Part shown: one piece after another, positions 1-9,310 of the stretch
How positions within the stretch are numbered: the stretch's first letter is position 1
How the letters are laid out: every line of letters starts with the position of its first letter
NCBI RefSeq assembly: GCF_016591975.1
Contig: NZ_AP024169.1
Span: forward strand, 4,255,001 to 4,319,000
DNA: 64,000 nt
Origin: Anaeromicropila herbilytica
GTDB lineage: Bacteria > Bacillota > Clostridia > Lachnospirales > Lachnospiraceae
Direction of reading: 5' to 3'
The notes under the pieces: model-generated
Databases searched by the model: none
The model's input: only the letters and a program-made list of their open reading frames with translations
What the model was told of the DNA's origin: nothing
Translations under genes and position numbers: made by a program

Positions 1-145
1 TCTGGATTCGATTTCTTGTTGTTTGAGGTTTATTTGACGTAATTGCAATCTTCTGCCCAATGATCTGATTCATTAATGTTGATTTACCAACGTTAGGGCG
101 TCCAATAAGTGTAACAAACCCTGATTTCATATTATTATAATTCAT
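1..145 (-). CDS. era: GTPase Era, N-terminal 48 codons (runs off the left edge)
   Basis: Reading leftward from an ATG at 145, the protein begins MNYNNMKSGFVTLIGRPN and continues into the G1/P-loop GRPNVGKST, followed by the switch I segment ITSNKPQTTRNRIQ, which is typical of Era. Era is a membrane-associated GTPase that binds 16S rRNA and assists 30S subunit maturation. An AAGGAG ribosome site lies six bases before the ATG (151-156), which supports this start over the internal ATG at 130. The stop of the M16C protease gene is only about 45 bases upstream, so the two are probably co-transcribed. Only the 5' end is in the window; the KH domain is not visible. Confidence 0.9.
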   Translation of the reverse strand, partial: MNYNNMKSGFVTLIGRPNVGKSTLMNQIIGQKIAITSNKPQTTRNRIQ

Positions 146-189
146 GCATTCTCCTTATTCTTTCATGGGGTGTAATTCAAATTCTATAT

Positions 190-3138
190 TTAGTCTTTGA
201 TTAACTCGTAAGTATTATAAAATAAATCTTTGTTTTCTTCAATCTTTGTTTCATTTCCGATTACGCAGATATTATTGTCATGTAAGATTGATTTTACAAG
301 TTCTGCTAGGTTACGAATATCTTCTTCGGTAGCAGATAAGATCTGATCACGATCTTTTTGTATATCCTCCATCGTCATACCACTAAGATATGCAGTTAAT
401 GATCTTGCTCCCTTTGCTGCTGGATTAAGAGGAGTATCTACGCTACTAATTGTTCCTATAATATACTTGGTCATATCTCTTTCGTCAACAGTAAAGTTCT
501 TGATGTAATCATAAAGTTTTTCATATACTTCATTCGTTTCTCTAAGATTTGGATCACGATAAGAAGTAAAGTAGCCATTTCCTTCTAAGGAGAATCCACT
601 CATACATCCGTATGCGCCACCTTTTACACGAATATTAATCCAGAGATAATCATAACTTAGGATAAGTTTTAATACTTTAAGTGCTCCAGTATATTCATAT
701 CCTGCTGTTATAAAATTACCTGTTCTGGCTACATATTGCACCTTACTTGATGTCTTTAGACCTTCATTTAATTTCTTAGGTGCAAATGGAAGCATCTTAG
801 TATCTATTGAACCTGTGTAAAGCTTTTGAATGAAGGAAGGCGCATAATTTGTCATTTTGTTATATCCTTCTTCGTCTGCAGTACAACTAATGAATAGATT
901 TTCCTTTCTAAAGACACACTCAATAACTGTCTTTAGATTTTTTATAATCTCTTGTTTTTTCTCACTAAAGTTTCCTTCTAATTCTTCAATAAACTGATAG
1001 TAAGAAACACCACTTGTTAATTCATTAAAGTACATAGCTTTCGAAAAATATGACATAGCACGATTAACCGCTGTTGAATGTCCAGAAGAATTCATTCTCA
1101 TTTGTAGTCTTGATTTGACTTCCGAGATAATCTCTAATAGACGTTTTTCATCCTCTAAGATTGTGTCAAATACTGTTTCGTCAATTAATGAGAATGCTTC
1201 ACCCATCTCATCGTAAAGTACTTTAGCAATAATCTCAAATTTACCTTCAAAGATATCTGTTGTTCCTTTTTTACCATAGACATTAATATCCGTTTTAATA
1301 CCACCTGTATGAATATTAACTTCGTTCGATAATTCTAAATAGGAATGTTTTGATGTATTCATATAGCCAAGCACTGACGTTAATAGTCCAAGATATGATA
1401 CTAATTCATTCGGAACATTCTTCACATCAAATAGTAATTTTAGATAGGCTATTCCATTCGTAAAGACATCATGATGTAATGTTTTTACTTTATCTACTTC
1501 TTTTTCTATATTATAAATTGGAGTAGATTCTTTATCAATATCTTCTCTACTTAATAAAGGAATCTTCTCTAATTCTTCCTTCGTAGAAGGTGTCTCTTGG
1601 AACTTTTCTAAGTCTTTTGTCGCTTCGATTAATTGTTTGATTTCTTCATCACTTAGGGTCTCTTTATAACGAGCAAGTTCTTCTTTAACAAGGTCTTCTT
1701 TTTCCTTCGTTAAGCCCATTTTAGGTTTTACGATTACTAGTGAATTATGCGTATTATCTAGTAAATATTTCTGTAATAAATCTTCATAATAACCAGTACC
1801 AATCTTAGCTTTTAAGAATTCAAAGGTATCATTGGCTCTAATATGAATAAATGGTTTATCATCTGCATATAACCAACTATCCAAGATCTGTAGTCCATAC
1901 ATTAAGCCTTTTGGAAAATTACCAAAATCAGCTTCGCGGTATTTAAATTCATAGTAATTGATGGCTGCTTTTAATGATTTCTCATCCACTCCAGATTTAA
2001 TAATATCTTTTAATGTATTTCTAATAACAGCGACAAATTCTTCTTTTTTCTCTTCTTCTGCATTCTTTGCAATAATTGAGAAGATTGGTTGTAACATGCC
2101 ATTATCATAAGAACTTAAGATATCTTTACCAATACCTGCATCAATTAACGCTTGCTTTAATGGAGCTCCTGGTGATGCTAATAGAGCAAATTCTAGTACT
2201 TGAAATACTAGATATAATTCTCTATCAAGACTAGTTGCAATTGCTGTATTATAGCTTAGGTAAGTCTTTGAAGCTAAACTTTCATTCTCTGCAACAGAAT
2301 AATAATCAACTACTTCTCTTGTCTTATCAAATGCCTTTTGCATTGGAATTGTAGAATCTACTGGTGCATATTCAAACTGACTTAGGTATTCTTTATCCAT
2401 CCATTCAAGCTTTTCTACTATATCACTATCACCATATAGATAGATGTAACTATTGGATGGATGATAATATTTCTTATGAAAATCAAGAAATTCTTCATAT
2501 GATAATTCTGGAATATCCTCTGGAGCACCTCCAGATACTACCCCATACGTATTATCAGGGAATAAAGAATTCTGTAGTAAGCGATACAATTGTTGTTCTG
2601 GTGAAGAAAAAGCACCTTTCATTTCATTGTATACAACACCATTTAATTTTAGGTCAGCTTCTTTACTTTCTAACTCGTAATGCCATCCTTCTTGCTTGAA
2701 TATATTCTCATTCTTATAGATGTTAGGATAAAATACAGCATCCATATATACATGAATTAGATTCTGGAAGTCTTTATCATTACAGCTTGCAACAGGATAT
2801 ACTGTCTTATCTGGATAAGTCATCGCATTTAAAAATGTATTTAAGGAACCCTTTACCAATTCCACAAATGGATCTTTGGATGGGAATTCTTTCGAGCCAC
2901 ATAATACGGTATGTTCAACAATATGAGGTACCCCTGTACTATTTACAGGAGGCGTACGAAATCCTATGGAGAATACTTTATTATCATCATCATTAGATAA
3001 GATAACAATTCTTGCTCCAGATTTTTTATGTTTTAAAATATAACCATCACTCTTTAATTCTTCTACTACTTCTTCAGTTACTAATTCATAAGTCCCTAAG
3101 TCCTTTAATCTCTTAGGGTCTATTTTATGTTCTCTCAT
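190..3138 (-). CDS. M16C family zinc metalloprotease (presequence-protease/insulinase-like)
   Basis: This is a 982-residue protein of the pitrilysin/insulinase superfamily, the length expected for the M16C (PreP/Cym1-like) branch, in which two M16 halves are fused into a peptide-degrading clamshell. The inverted zinc motif HxxEH is at residues 72-76 (HIVEH), and the downstream acidic stretch around VYNEMKGAFSSPE probably supplies the third zinc ligand. No signal peptide is evident, so it is probably cytoplasmic and digests small peptides. The frame is open 30 codons further upstream, but the ATG at 3138 has a good AAAGGTG ribosome site six bases before it, and the extra residues do not look like the family. 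It is followed by era after about 45 bases. Confidence 0.9.
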   Translation of the reverse strand: MREHKIDPKRLKDLGTYELVTEEVVEELKSDGYILKHKKSGARIVILSNDDDNKVFSIGFRTPPVNSTGVPHIVEHTVLCGSKEFPSKDPFVELVKGSLNTFLNAMTYPDKTVYPVASCNDKDFQNLIHVYMDAVFYPNIYKNENIFKQEGWHYELESKEADLKLNGVVYNEMKGAFSSPEQQLYRLLQNSLFPDNTYGVVSGGAPEDIPELSYEEFLDFHKKYYHPSNSYIYLYGDSDIVEKLEWMDKEYLSQFEYAPVDSTIPMQKAFDKTREVVDYYSVAENESLASKTYLSYNTAIATSLDRELYLVFQVLEFALLASPGAPLKQALIDAGIGKDILSSYDNGMLQPIFSIIAKNAEEEKKEEFVAVIRNTLKDIIKSGVDEKSLKAAINYYEFKYREADFGNFPKGLMYGLQILDSWLYADDKPFIHIRANDTFEFLKAKIGTGYYEDLLQKYLLDNTHNSLVIVKPKMGLTKEKEDLVKEELARYKETLSDEEIKQLIEATKDLEKFQETPSTKEELEKIPLLSREDIDKESTPIYNIEKEVDKVKTLHHDVFTNGIAYLKLLFDVKNVPNELVSYLGLLTSVLGYMNTSKHSYLELSNEVNIHTGGIKTDINVYGKKGTTDIFEGKFEIIAKVLYDEMGEAFSLIDETVFDTILEDEKRLLEIISEVKSRLQMRMNSSGHSTAVNRAMSYFSKAMYFNELTSGVSYYQFIEELEGNFSEKKQEIIKNLKTVIECVFRKENLFISCTADEEGYNKMTNYAPSFIQKLYTGSIDTKMLPFAPKKLNEGLKTSSKVQYVARTGNFITAGYEYTGALKVLKLILSYDYLWINIRVKGGAYGCMSGFSLEGNGYFTSYRDPNLRETNEVYEKLYDYIKNFTVDERDMTKYIIGTISSVDTPLNPAAKGARSLTAYLSGMTMEDIQKDRDQILSATEEDIRNLAELVKSILHDNNICVIGNETKIEENKDLFYNTYELIKD

Positions 3139-3629
3139 TCTTACACCTTTAATATAACGCATCTCTTGTTGATGTGTTACTACCACAATTAAGAGGCCGA
3201 AAGAATTCCTTTGTGGCATTCCTTTCAATATTATTTTCTTTAGGCCTTACTCCCAATTACTACCTTCTAGCATAACTAATTGTAGAGTTAATTTTCCTGA
3301 TACTTAATTCTTTATTATATATTATATACTAGTATGTTAACTATAATCCTATTTGATTAACATATTTCCTCTTTTGATCTATCAATGTAATTAACATATT
3401 ATAGCATATTCCATTGAAATATAGCAACAAATGACTCATATCATTTTGATGTTCAGAATATGTTCAGTATATTCATTTACTATATTGTAACTAATTTGTG
3501 CATTATGACAAATTGCGACATGTTTTTACGAAAATTTTAGTACATTTCGTTAATATTAATTACTTTTTTCCGAAAATTATCTAATTTTTTTAATATATTT
3601 TCATTGTTTTGGTATTATAATCATACAAT
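3139..3629. other. Intergenic region between divergent genes
   Basis: This AT-rich stretch separates the leftward protease gene from the rightward cold-shock gene. Apart from the presumed protease promoter, which I could not place with confidence, I see no gene, strong hairpin or repeat in it. Confidence 0.5.
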
Positions 3630-3658
3630 TTGACATTTTGTACAATATATGGTAATTT
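3630..3658 (+). promoter_or_regulatory. Candidate SigA promoter for the cold-shock gene
   Basis: TTGACA at 3630-3635 and TAATTT at 3653-3658 are separated by 17 bases. This leaves a 5' leader of roughly 50 bases before the cold-shock ATG, shorter than the long cold-sensing leaders of some csp genes. Confidence 0.5.
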
Positions 3659-3718
3659 ATTTTTATCGTAAATATTAACGATACATTAATTTTTATAGTT
3701 AATTAAGGAGGCACTACT

Positions 3719-3922
3719 ATGAATAATGGAACTGTAAAATGGTTTAATGCGAAAAAAGGATTTGGTTTTATCTCTGATGAAAATGGTGAAGATGTATTTG
3801 TACATTTCTCAGCACTTGTAATGGATGGATTTAAGGTCCTTGATGAAGGAGATAAAGTAGCGTTTGAAATTATTGAAGGTGAAAAAGGCCCTCAAGCTGC
3901 AAATGTAACTAAAATTAATTAA
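3719..3922 (+). CDS. Cold-shock protein, CspA/CspB family
   Basis: This 67-residue protein is a single cold-shock domain of normal length. It has the nucleic-acid-binding motifs RNP1 (KKGFGFI, residues 13-19) and RNP2 (VFVHF, residues 26-30). Such proteins bind single-stranded RNA or DNA in the cytoplasm and act as RNA chaperones. An AAGGAGG ribosome site lies just before the start. The gene is monocistronic, with a promoter candidate at 3630 and a strong terminator at 4007-4040. Confidence 0.95.
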   Translation: MNNGTVKWFNAKKGFGFISDENGEDVFVHFSALVMDGFKVLDEGDKVAFEIIEGEKGPQAANVTKIN

Positions 3923-4006
3923 TTTTATTATAATCATTTCATCTCGATATTGATATATAGATTTATTAGTATATTAACGGATTTGATTTTGAATAAAGTT
4001 GTAACT

Positions 4007-4040
4007 AAAATGGTGTTGCAGATTTGCAACACCATTTTTA
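4007..4040. terminator. Intrinsic terminator between cspA-like gene and purH
   Basis: A perfect 14-bp stem (4007-4020 with 4025-4038) with a four-base loop is followed by a T run on the plus strand and preceded by an A run. It can therefore end both convergent transcripts. Confidence 0.9.
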
Positions 4041-4081
4041 TATTTTATTTATATATTTAAATAGTTAATTAAAAGTCTTTC

Positions 4082-5647
4082 TTAATGTTTAAAATGTCTC
4101 ATTCCTGTAAATACCATAGCAATTCCATATTCATTACATTTCTTGATTGAATCTTCGTCACGAATTGATCCACCTGGTTGAATGATGGCTGTTATTCCTG
4201 CTTGATGGCATACTTCTACACAATCGTCAAATGGGAAGAATGCATCAGAAGCTAATACTGCTCCTACCGTTGCTTTATCATCGATTAATTCTTTTGCATG
4301 TTCCATACATTGAATCGTAGACCAAATTCGATTTACTTGTCCTGGTCCAATTCCAATGGACTGTTTATTCTTAGCTACTGCGATTCCGTTAGATTTAACA
4401 AACTTAACCATACGGAAGGCAAATTTTAGATCTTCCATCTCTTGTTCCGTTGGAATACGGTCAGTTACTACTTTTAATTCCTCTTCATTATATAATTTAC
4501 TATCAATTGTCTGTACAATTAATCCACCATTTACTTTCTTAAAGTCATATGCCTCTTCATCTTGTGGCACTTCAATATCCTTTAATTCTAATAAACGAAG
4601 ATTCTTCTTTGTCTGTAATAACTCAAGTGCATCACTTGCATAGCTTGGCGCAACAATCACCTCAAGGAATACCGATTTCATTTCTTCTGCTAATTCTAAA
4701 GTAATCTCTTGATTCGATACTACAATACCACCATAGATGGATACCTTATCCGCACTAAATGCTTTTCTCCAAGCTTCTAAAATATTCGAAGCACTTCCTA
4801 CTCCACATGGATTACCATGTTTGCAAGCTACGATTGTAGGTTCTGTGAATTCTTTCAATAATTCAAGCGCACCGTTTGTATCATTAATATTGTTAAAGGA
4901 TAATTCTTTACCATTTAACTGCACTGCATCAGTAATCGAACCAATCTTTTTACCAACTTCACGGTAGAAAGCTGCTTTCTGGTGAGGATTCTCACCATAA
5001 CGCATATCCTGTACTTTTTCAAATGTCATGGTAAGTGTTTCTGGTAAATCATAATCTTTTCTCTCTTTTTTAAGGTAATCTGCAATCATGGTATCGTAGT
5101 TTGAGGTATGCATAAATACCTTTTGCATCAAATAAAATTTAGTATCAAGTGATACTTCTTTCTTCTCTTTTAATTCAGATAATACTTTTTCATAATCTCT
5201 TGGATCAACAACTACTGCTACATCTTGATAATTTTTAGCTGCAGAGCGAAGCATAGTTGGTCCACCGATATCAATATTTTCTACCGCTTCTTCTCTGGTT
5301 ACGTCTTCTTTTAATATTGTTTGTTTAAAAGGATATAGATTTACAACTACAAAATCAATGGTTTCAATCTTTAGATCTTCTAATTGTTTCATATGGTCCG
5401 CTTTGTCTCTCCTTGCTAATAGACCAGCATGAACAACTGGATGCAATGTCTTAACTCTTCCATCTAAGCACTCTGGAAAGCCTGTTAATTCAGATATCTC
5501 CATAGCAGGAATATTTTCTTCCTTTAATTTTGCATATGTTCCTCCTGTTGAGATAATCTCAATTCCTATGCTATGAAGTTCCTTTGCAAATTCTACAATT
5601 CCTGTTTTGTCTGAAACACTAATTAATGCTCTCATCTTTTTACCCAT
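4082..5647 (-). CDS. purH: Bifunctional AICAR transformylase / IMP cyclohydrolase PurH
   Basis: This 521-residue protein catalyses the last two steps of IMP synthesis. It has an N-terminal MGS-like IMP cyclohydrolase domain (RALISVSDKTGIVEFA at the start) and a C-terminal AICAR formyltransferase domain carrying the KHGNPCG catalytic segment about midway. The start at 5647 (MGKKMRALIS) is chosen because AAGGAG lies eight bases before it; the frame is open for 19 more codons, but that extension (TPDKPYNQSNSSKK) is not part of the family. A ZTP riboswitch lies upstream at 5826-5974, so expression should respond to ZMP/ZTP, the substrate pool of this enzyme. Confidence 0.97.
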   Translation of the reverse strand: MGKKMRALISVSDKTGIVEFAKELHSIGIEIISTGGTYAKLKEENIPAMEISELTGFPECLDGRVKTLHPVVHAGLLARRDKADHMKQLEDLKIETIDFVVVNLYPFKQTILKEDVTREEAVENIDIGGPTMLRSAAKNYQDVAVVVDPRDYEKVLSELKEKKEVSLDTKFYLMQKVFMHTSNYDTMIADYLKKERKDYDLPETLTMTFEKVQDMRYGENPHQKAAFYREVGKKIGSITDAVQLNGKELSFNNINDTNGALELLKEFTEPTIVACKHGNPCGVGSASNILEAWRKAFSADKVSIYGGIVVSNQEITLELAEEMKSVFLEVIVAPSYASDALELLQTKKNLRLLELKDIEVPQDEEAYDFKKVNGGLIVQTIDSKLYNEEELKVVTDRIPTEQEMEDLKFAFRMVKFVKSNGIAVAKNKQSIGIGPGQVNRIWSTIQCMEHAKELIDDKATVGAVLASDAFFPFDDCVEVCHQAGITAIIQPGGSIRDEDSIKKCNEYGIAMVFTGMRHFKH

Positions 5648-5825
5648 ACCTTTTACTCCTTTTTTACTCGAATTTGATTGATTATATGGTTTATCAGGTG
5701 TCATTTCTTATTATCACTTTAAGTATATCTTTTATATATTTCTAAATATATCTCTAAATAACTCTCTAGATATATCTTTCCATAAAATCAAGAAGAAATA
5801 CATGAATACTTACTCTACAGATAAC

Positions 5826-5974
5826 AAAAGCCAACGGCCCGAGTAACCAAAGAATTGGCTGCCCAGGCGGTCGGCTTTATAATTGCAATAAATTTATGGA
5901 TGACAATAAATATATTACAAATACTATTCTCTGTACTCCCCATGGGTAATCCCATTTATCCGCCAGTCGTACAG
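5826..5974 (-). promoter_or_regulatory. ZTP (pfl motif) riboswitch with candidate terminator, upstream of purH
   Basis: On the minus strand the 5' half of the aptamer contains ACTGGCGG and a CCATGGGGAGTAC segment, enclosed by a P1 helix CTGTAC/GTACAG (5969-5974 with 5931-5936). After a linker of about 55 bases comes the hallmark 3' element GCCGACCGCCTGGGC at 5861-5875, which forms the pseudoknot in pfl RNAs. Downstream, AGCCAA and TTGGCTTTT (5855-5860 with 5826-5834) can form a terminator-like stem ending in Ts. In known examples ZMP/ZTP binding turns on purine and folate genes, which fits the purH gene downstream. The pairings were made by eye. Confidence 0.88.
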
Positions 5975-6366
5975 AAGTTATCAATAGTTTAACGCATATG
6001 TGTGATGTTTTCAATCCCTAGTTTCCAAATACTTATTGAAAATTCTAATTCTACTTATCACTAAGGTTAATAAAGATTGGTCAATTTCACAGTAATAAGC
6101 ATGTGACAGGGCTTGTAATAAATATAAAATAAGTTGGATACATACTCCTTATTATTGTCGTAACGAAAAGTATATGTTAAAATGTTCCTAACCAAATATA
6201 CTTTATATTTGGTTAGGATGTAAAAGTATTGGTTTATATTGAGAAAGACTTTTGATATCGTAACCATACCTCAAACTTCGCAATTAATAAATTAATAAAT
6301 ACTTGATAAATTCAGAGGTTTAGGTTATCTAAATTACCATGATACAAATTTGAAAGAAGGTACCTT
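5975..6366. other. Intergenic region, nothing recognised
   Basis: This AT-rich stretch lies between the purH leader and the divergent DUF1461 gene. It must hold both promoters. A 66-codon open frame on the minus strand (6067-6267) has no ribosome site or family resemblance and is not believed. Confidence 0.5.
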
Positions 6367-7020
6367 ATGAGAACACATAGAAAAATTTCACCAAGCAATA
6401 TACTGATAGGTATAATATTTACAATATTTTTCATGTCCTTAGGTGTTATACTAGTTGTTAACTTTCGTCCGCTTTATTATTTGGATATTAACCTACTTCA
6501 TATCGATCAGAATTCTGGAATCAGCCAAACCCAGATTCGTGAGAATTACGATGCTCTAATCGATTACAACTCCCCTTTCTTCCATGGTGATCTGGAATTT
6601 CCAACACTTCCATCCTCTCCTCATGGAATACAACATTTCAAAGAAGTAAAGAATATCTTCGTATCCTTTTATTATATAGCACCAATCACTTTAATCGTGA
6701 TAATCGTAATTGGCTTATATAAGAAAAAGAGAAAAGATTATTCCTACCTCCTAACTTCCTCCATCACGATGATCATTCTTCCACTTATAGTTGGAATCGG
6801 AACTGCATTAAATTTTGATCGCTTATTTATAGCTTTTCACAAATTATTCTTTAGAAACAATTACTGGCTATTTGACCCCGAACTAGATCCCATTATAAAT
6901 CTGCTCCCAGATACCTTTTTCATGCACTGCGCAATATTAATAGCTTTGATAATTGTTATCGGAAGTGCATCCCTATATTTTATCTGGCGTAGACTAAGGA
7001 CTCATAGTAAATATAGATAA
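6367..7020 (+). CDS. DUF1461 (TIGR01906-type) integral membrane protein
   Basis: This is a 217-residue membrane protein with a predicted helix near residues 11-33, two more around 97-118 and 125-146, and one near 185-206. The family signature is the extracytoplasmic loop with FHKLFF, NNYWLFDPELDPII and a following LPDTFF. The function of the family is unknown. An AGAAGG ribosome site precedes the ATG. It stands alone, reads rightward against its neighbours, and ends at a strong terminator at 7185. Confidence 0.8.
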   Translation: MRTHRKISPSNILIGIIFTIFFMSLGVILVVNFRPLYYLDINLLHIDQNSGISQTQIRENYDALIDYNSPFFHGDLEFPTLPSSPHGIQHFKEVKNIFVSFYYIAPITLIVIIVIGLYKKKRKDYSYLLTSSITMIILPLIVGIGTALNFDRLFIAFHKLFFRNNYWLFDPELDPIINLLPDTFFMHCAILIALIIVIGSASLYFIWRRLRTHSKYR

Positions 7021-7184
7021 TTTTAAGATATGTGGAACTTCCCTTGGATGCTGAAAAATTGTATATATTGAATCAAACTAAAACAATATACATTTAACTT
7101 CAATTCAATTTACTATGATAACTGAAGTCATTTATGCCTTGCTACCTCAAATGTAAGTACTTCTAAAAATAACTTCATACCAAT

Positions 7185-7226
7185 GAGACACAGGAAAGTC
7201 CCAATGCCTTTCCTGTGTCTCTTTTC
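7185..7226 (+). terminator. Intrinsic terminator
   Basis: A perfect 14-bp stem (7185-7198 with 7208-7221) is followed by a T run. It ends the DUF1461 transcript, about 160 bases after the stop. Confidence 0.9.
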
Positions 7227-7251
7227 TAACTATATATATTCGCACCTTAGC

Positions 7252-7531
7252 GCAGAAAAATCCCTTTCCACAACCCTCCTTGAATATGGCTGTATGCATG
7301 TTCGTCTGAGACTTTTGTTATAAAGAAGTATTAGCAGTTCTTAATAAAAGAGGAACCATTCATTAATCAGAAGAAGTGATGTTTGAGCGTCCCTCAGCGA
7401 GTTCGCTTCTTCTGATTACGTTATGAATGATTCCTCTTTCATTTAGAACTACTTATACTTGTTTTACCAAAAGCCCCAGACGAACATACATAGAGCCATA
7501 TTCTCGCAACCTCCCCAAAGGGATTTTTCAG
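7252..7531. repeat. Large imperfect palindrome (about 280 bp), possible MITE-like element
   Basis: The left arm (about 7252-7378) and the reverse complement of the right arm (about 7403-7531) match over nearly their whole length at roughly three bases in four. Shared blocks include GAAAAATCCCTTT, TGTTCGTCTG, AAAGAGGAA and AATCAGAAGAAG. The centre carries TTTGAGCGTCCCTCAGCGAG. There is no coding frame of note. It lies directly after phoR, so its RNA would form a giant hairpin in the phoR 3' region. It may be a mobile palindromic repeat or a decayed inverted insertion; no transposase is present. Confidence 0.75.
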
Positions 7532-7556
7532 CCCCCCAAGGGGCACATCAAAGAAG

Positions 7557-9296
7557 TTACTTCCCATAAGGAAGCCATATCTCGAAGGTAGTTCCAACTC
7601 CCGAAGTACTATAAACATTAATCTTTCCATTATAAAGCTCCACAATATGCTTCACAATAGATAATCCAAGTCCTGTACCCCCCATTTTTCTTGAACGTCC
7701 TTTATCAACACGGTAGAATCTCTCAAAGATACGATCTAGATATTTCTCCTCAATTCCTATTCCAGTATCCGATATACTAATGAAGAGTTTATCCTGTTTT
7801 TCTTTGCATTGGATTCGTACGCTTCCCTCTTCTGTATATTTAATTGCATTATCTAATAAGTTAATAAATAACTGCTTCATACGGTCTGGATTGCATGGGA
7901 AAGGTCTGATATTACTATTATTGTCAAATATAATATAAACTTTATCTGTCATCTTTGGTTGTAATAATTCAATAACATCACTTATTGTATGGGTTATATC
8001 ACAATCCTTGGTTTCTTTATCACCCTTTGACTCAATCTCCGATAATAAAAGGATATCCTGAATTAATATATGGAGTCTTTCCGCCTCAATATCAATAATA
8101 TCTAAAAATCGTTTGGCTACAACTTCATCTTGGATAGCTCCACCTTTTAACGTATCAATAAATCCACGAATGGATGTCAGGGGGGTCTTTAATTCATGCG
8201 TTACATTCGATACAAAATCACGACGCATATTCTCAAGTTTTTTCATCTGCGTAATATTTTCAAGAATGATTAAAACTCCAAGATCTCTTCCTGTCTCTTT
8301 AACAAGTCTTGTAGCCGTAACTCGAATAATCTTATCTTCTTTCAAGCTTAGAGAGCCTTCTCTTACCACGGTTTCATGCTTTTCTCTCACTAGATCAATG
8401 ACTTCAAATATAAGTGCGTTACGTGCTACATTGTAGATGGATTTGCTTACTAGATTACTTTCTTGCAACTCTATGATATTGCTAAATGAATTGTTATGAA
8501 ATAATATTGAATTGGAATCATCTATTGCAACAACTCCACTCTGCATACTACTTAGAATTGCTTCAAGCTCAATATTCCTTCTAGTAAGTTTTTTCATACT
8601 ACTCTTTAGATTACCAGTCATTATGTTGAAGGAATGTACCAGTTGACCTAATTGATCTTTCTCTCTTGTATATATTTTAATATCATAATTTCCATTGGAT
8701 ATCTGATTGGCAGCTCTTGAGATATCATCAATTGGTTTTGATATCAATTTTGTAAAATAGATTGCAACGATTATAGCCAGAAATAGGCATGTAACTACCG
8801 AGAAGACAAGTGAATGATAAAAGTTATGATTTAAACCATTTAAATAAGATAATGGAACAGAAACACGCAATACTCCTGTAAAACCCCCCGTCTTAGCTGG
8901 TACAGCGCTATATATATACATCTGTCTCATCGTTGAGGAATACCTTTTCACTGTAACTTTTTTGCCAAGAAGAGCGCCTTTTACTTCTTCTCTATTCTTA
9001 TGATTTTCTAATTGTTTATTGGTACTTGAATCAGCAATAACAGTACCATCATTACTGATTAAGGTTATTCTTATCTTATATTTTTGGGAATAATCATCTA
9101 CAAAGTTTTTATAATCCTTTTCTTCTTCAATTTCTGTATTTGCAAATGTATCCCCTAATATTTCGGCTTTCATTAGATATACATTTTCACTCTGCTTATT
9201 AATATAGGAATATCCTCTTGACCAAAATGAAAATGATGCGATACCAACTGCCATTAAAATAAGAATGACATATGTGACTAACAATTTTTTTCTCAT
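7557..9296 (-). CDS. phoR: Phosphate-regulon sensor histidine kinase PhoR
   Basis: This is a 579-residue membrane sensor kinase. It has a first helix at about residues 5-27, an extracytoplasmic sensor domain to about 160, a second helix at 161-182, a HAMP segment to about 235, a PAS domain at about 240-345, the phospho-acceptor H-box VTHELKTPLTS with His367, an N-box LLDNAIKYT, and G-boxes DTGIGIEE and GGTGLGLSI. The extracytoplasmic domain plus HAMP-PAS order matches PhoR/PhoP-type kinases. It starts 14 bases after phoB and belongs to the pst-pho cluster, so its partner is the adjacent PhoB. A large palindrome follows the stop codon. Confidence 0.93.
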   Translation of the reverse strand: MRKKLLVTYVILILMAVGIASFSFWSRGYSYINKQSENVYLMKAEILGDTFANTEIEEEKDYKNFVDDYSQKYKIRITLISNDGTVIADSSTNKQLENHKNREEVKGALLGKKVTVKRYSSTMRQMYIYSAVPAKTGGFTGVLRVSVPLSYLNGLNHNFYHSLVFSVVTCLFLAIIVAIYFTKLISKPIDDISRAANQISNGNYDIKIYTREKDQLGQLVHSFNIMTGNLKSSMKKLTRRNIELEAILSSMQSGVVAIDDSNSILFHNNSFSNIIELQESNLVSKSIYNVARNALIFEVIDLVREKHETVVREGSLSLKEDKIIRVTATRLVKETGRDLGVLIILENITQMKKLENMRRDFVSNVTHELKTPLTSIRGFIDTLKGGAIQDEVVAKRFLDIIDIEAERLHILIQDILLLSEIESKGDKETKDCDITHTISDVIELLQPKMTDKVYIIFDNNSNIRPFPCNPDRMKQLFINLLDNAIKYTEEGSVRIQCKEKQDKLFISISDTGIGIEEKYLDRIFERFYRVDKGRSRKMGGTGLGLSIVKHIVELYNGKINVYSTSGVGTTFEIWLPYGK

Positions 9297-9310
9297 GATA
9301 TCCCATTCCT

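Noticed and set aside
5826..5880. Plain intrinsic terminator interpretation for the GC-rich hairpin region before purH
   Set aside because: The fixed pfl elements and the matching 5' domain 55 bases away show that it is part of a ZTP riboswitch, with the terminator as its expression platform.
6067..6267. 66-codon open frame on the minus strand
   Set aside because: No ribosome site, no family resemblance, AT-rich intergenic composition; probably chance.
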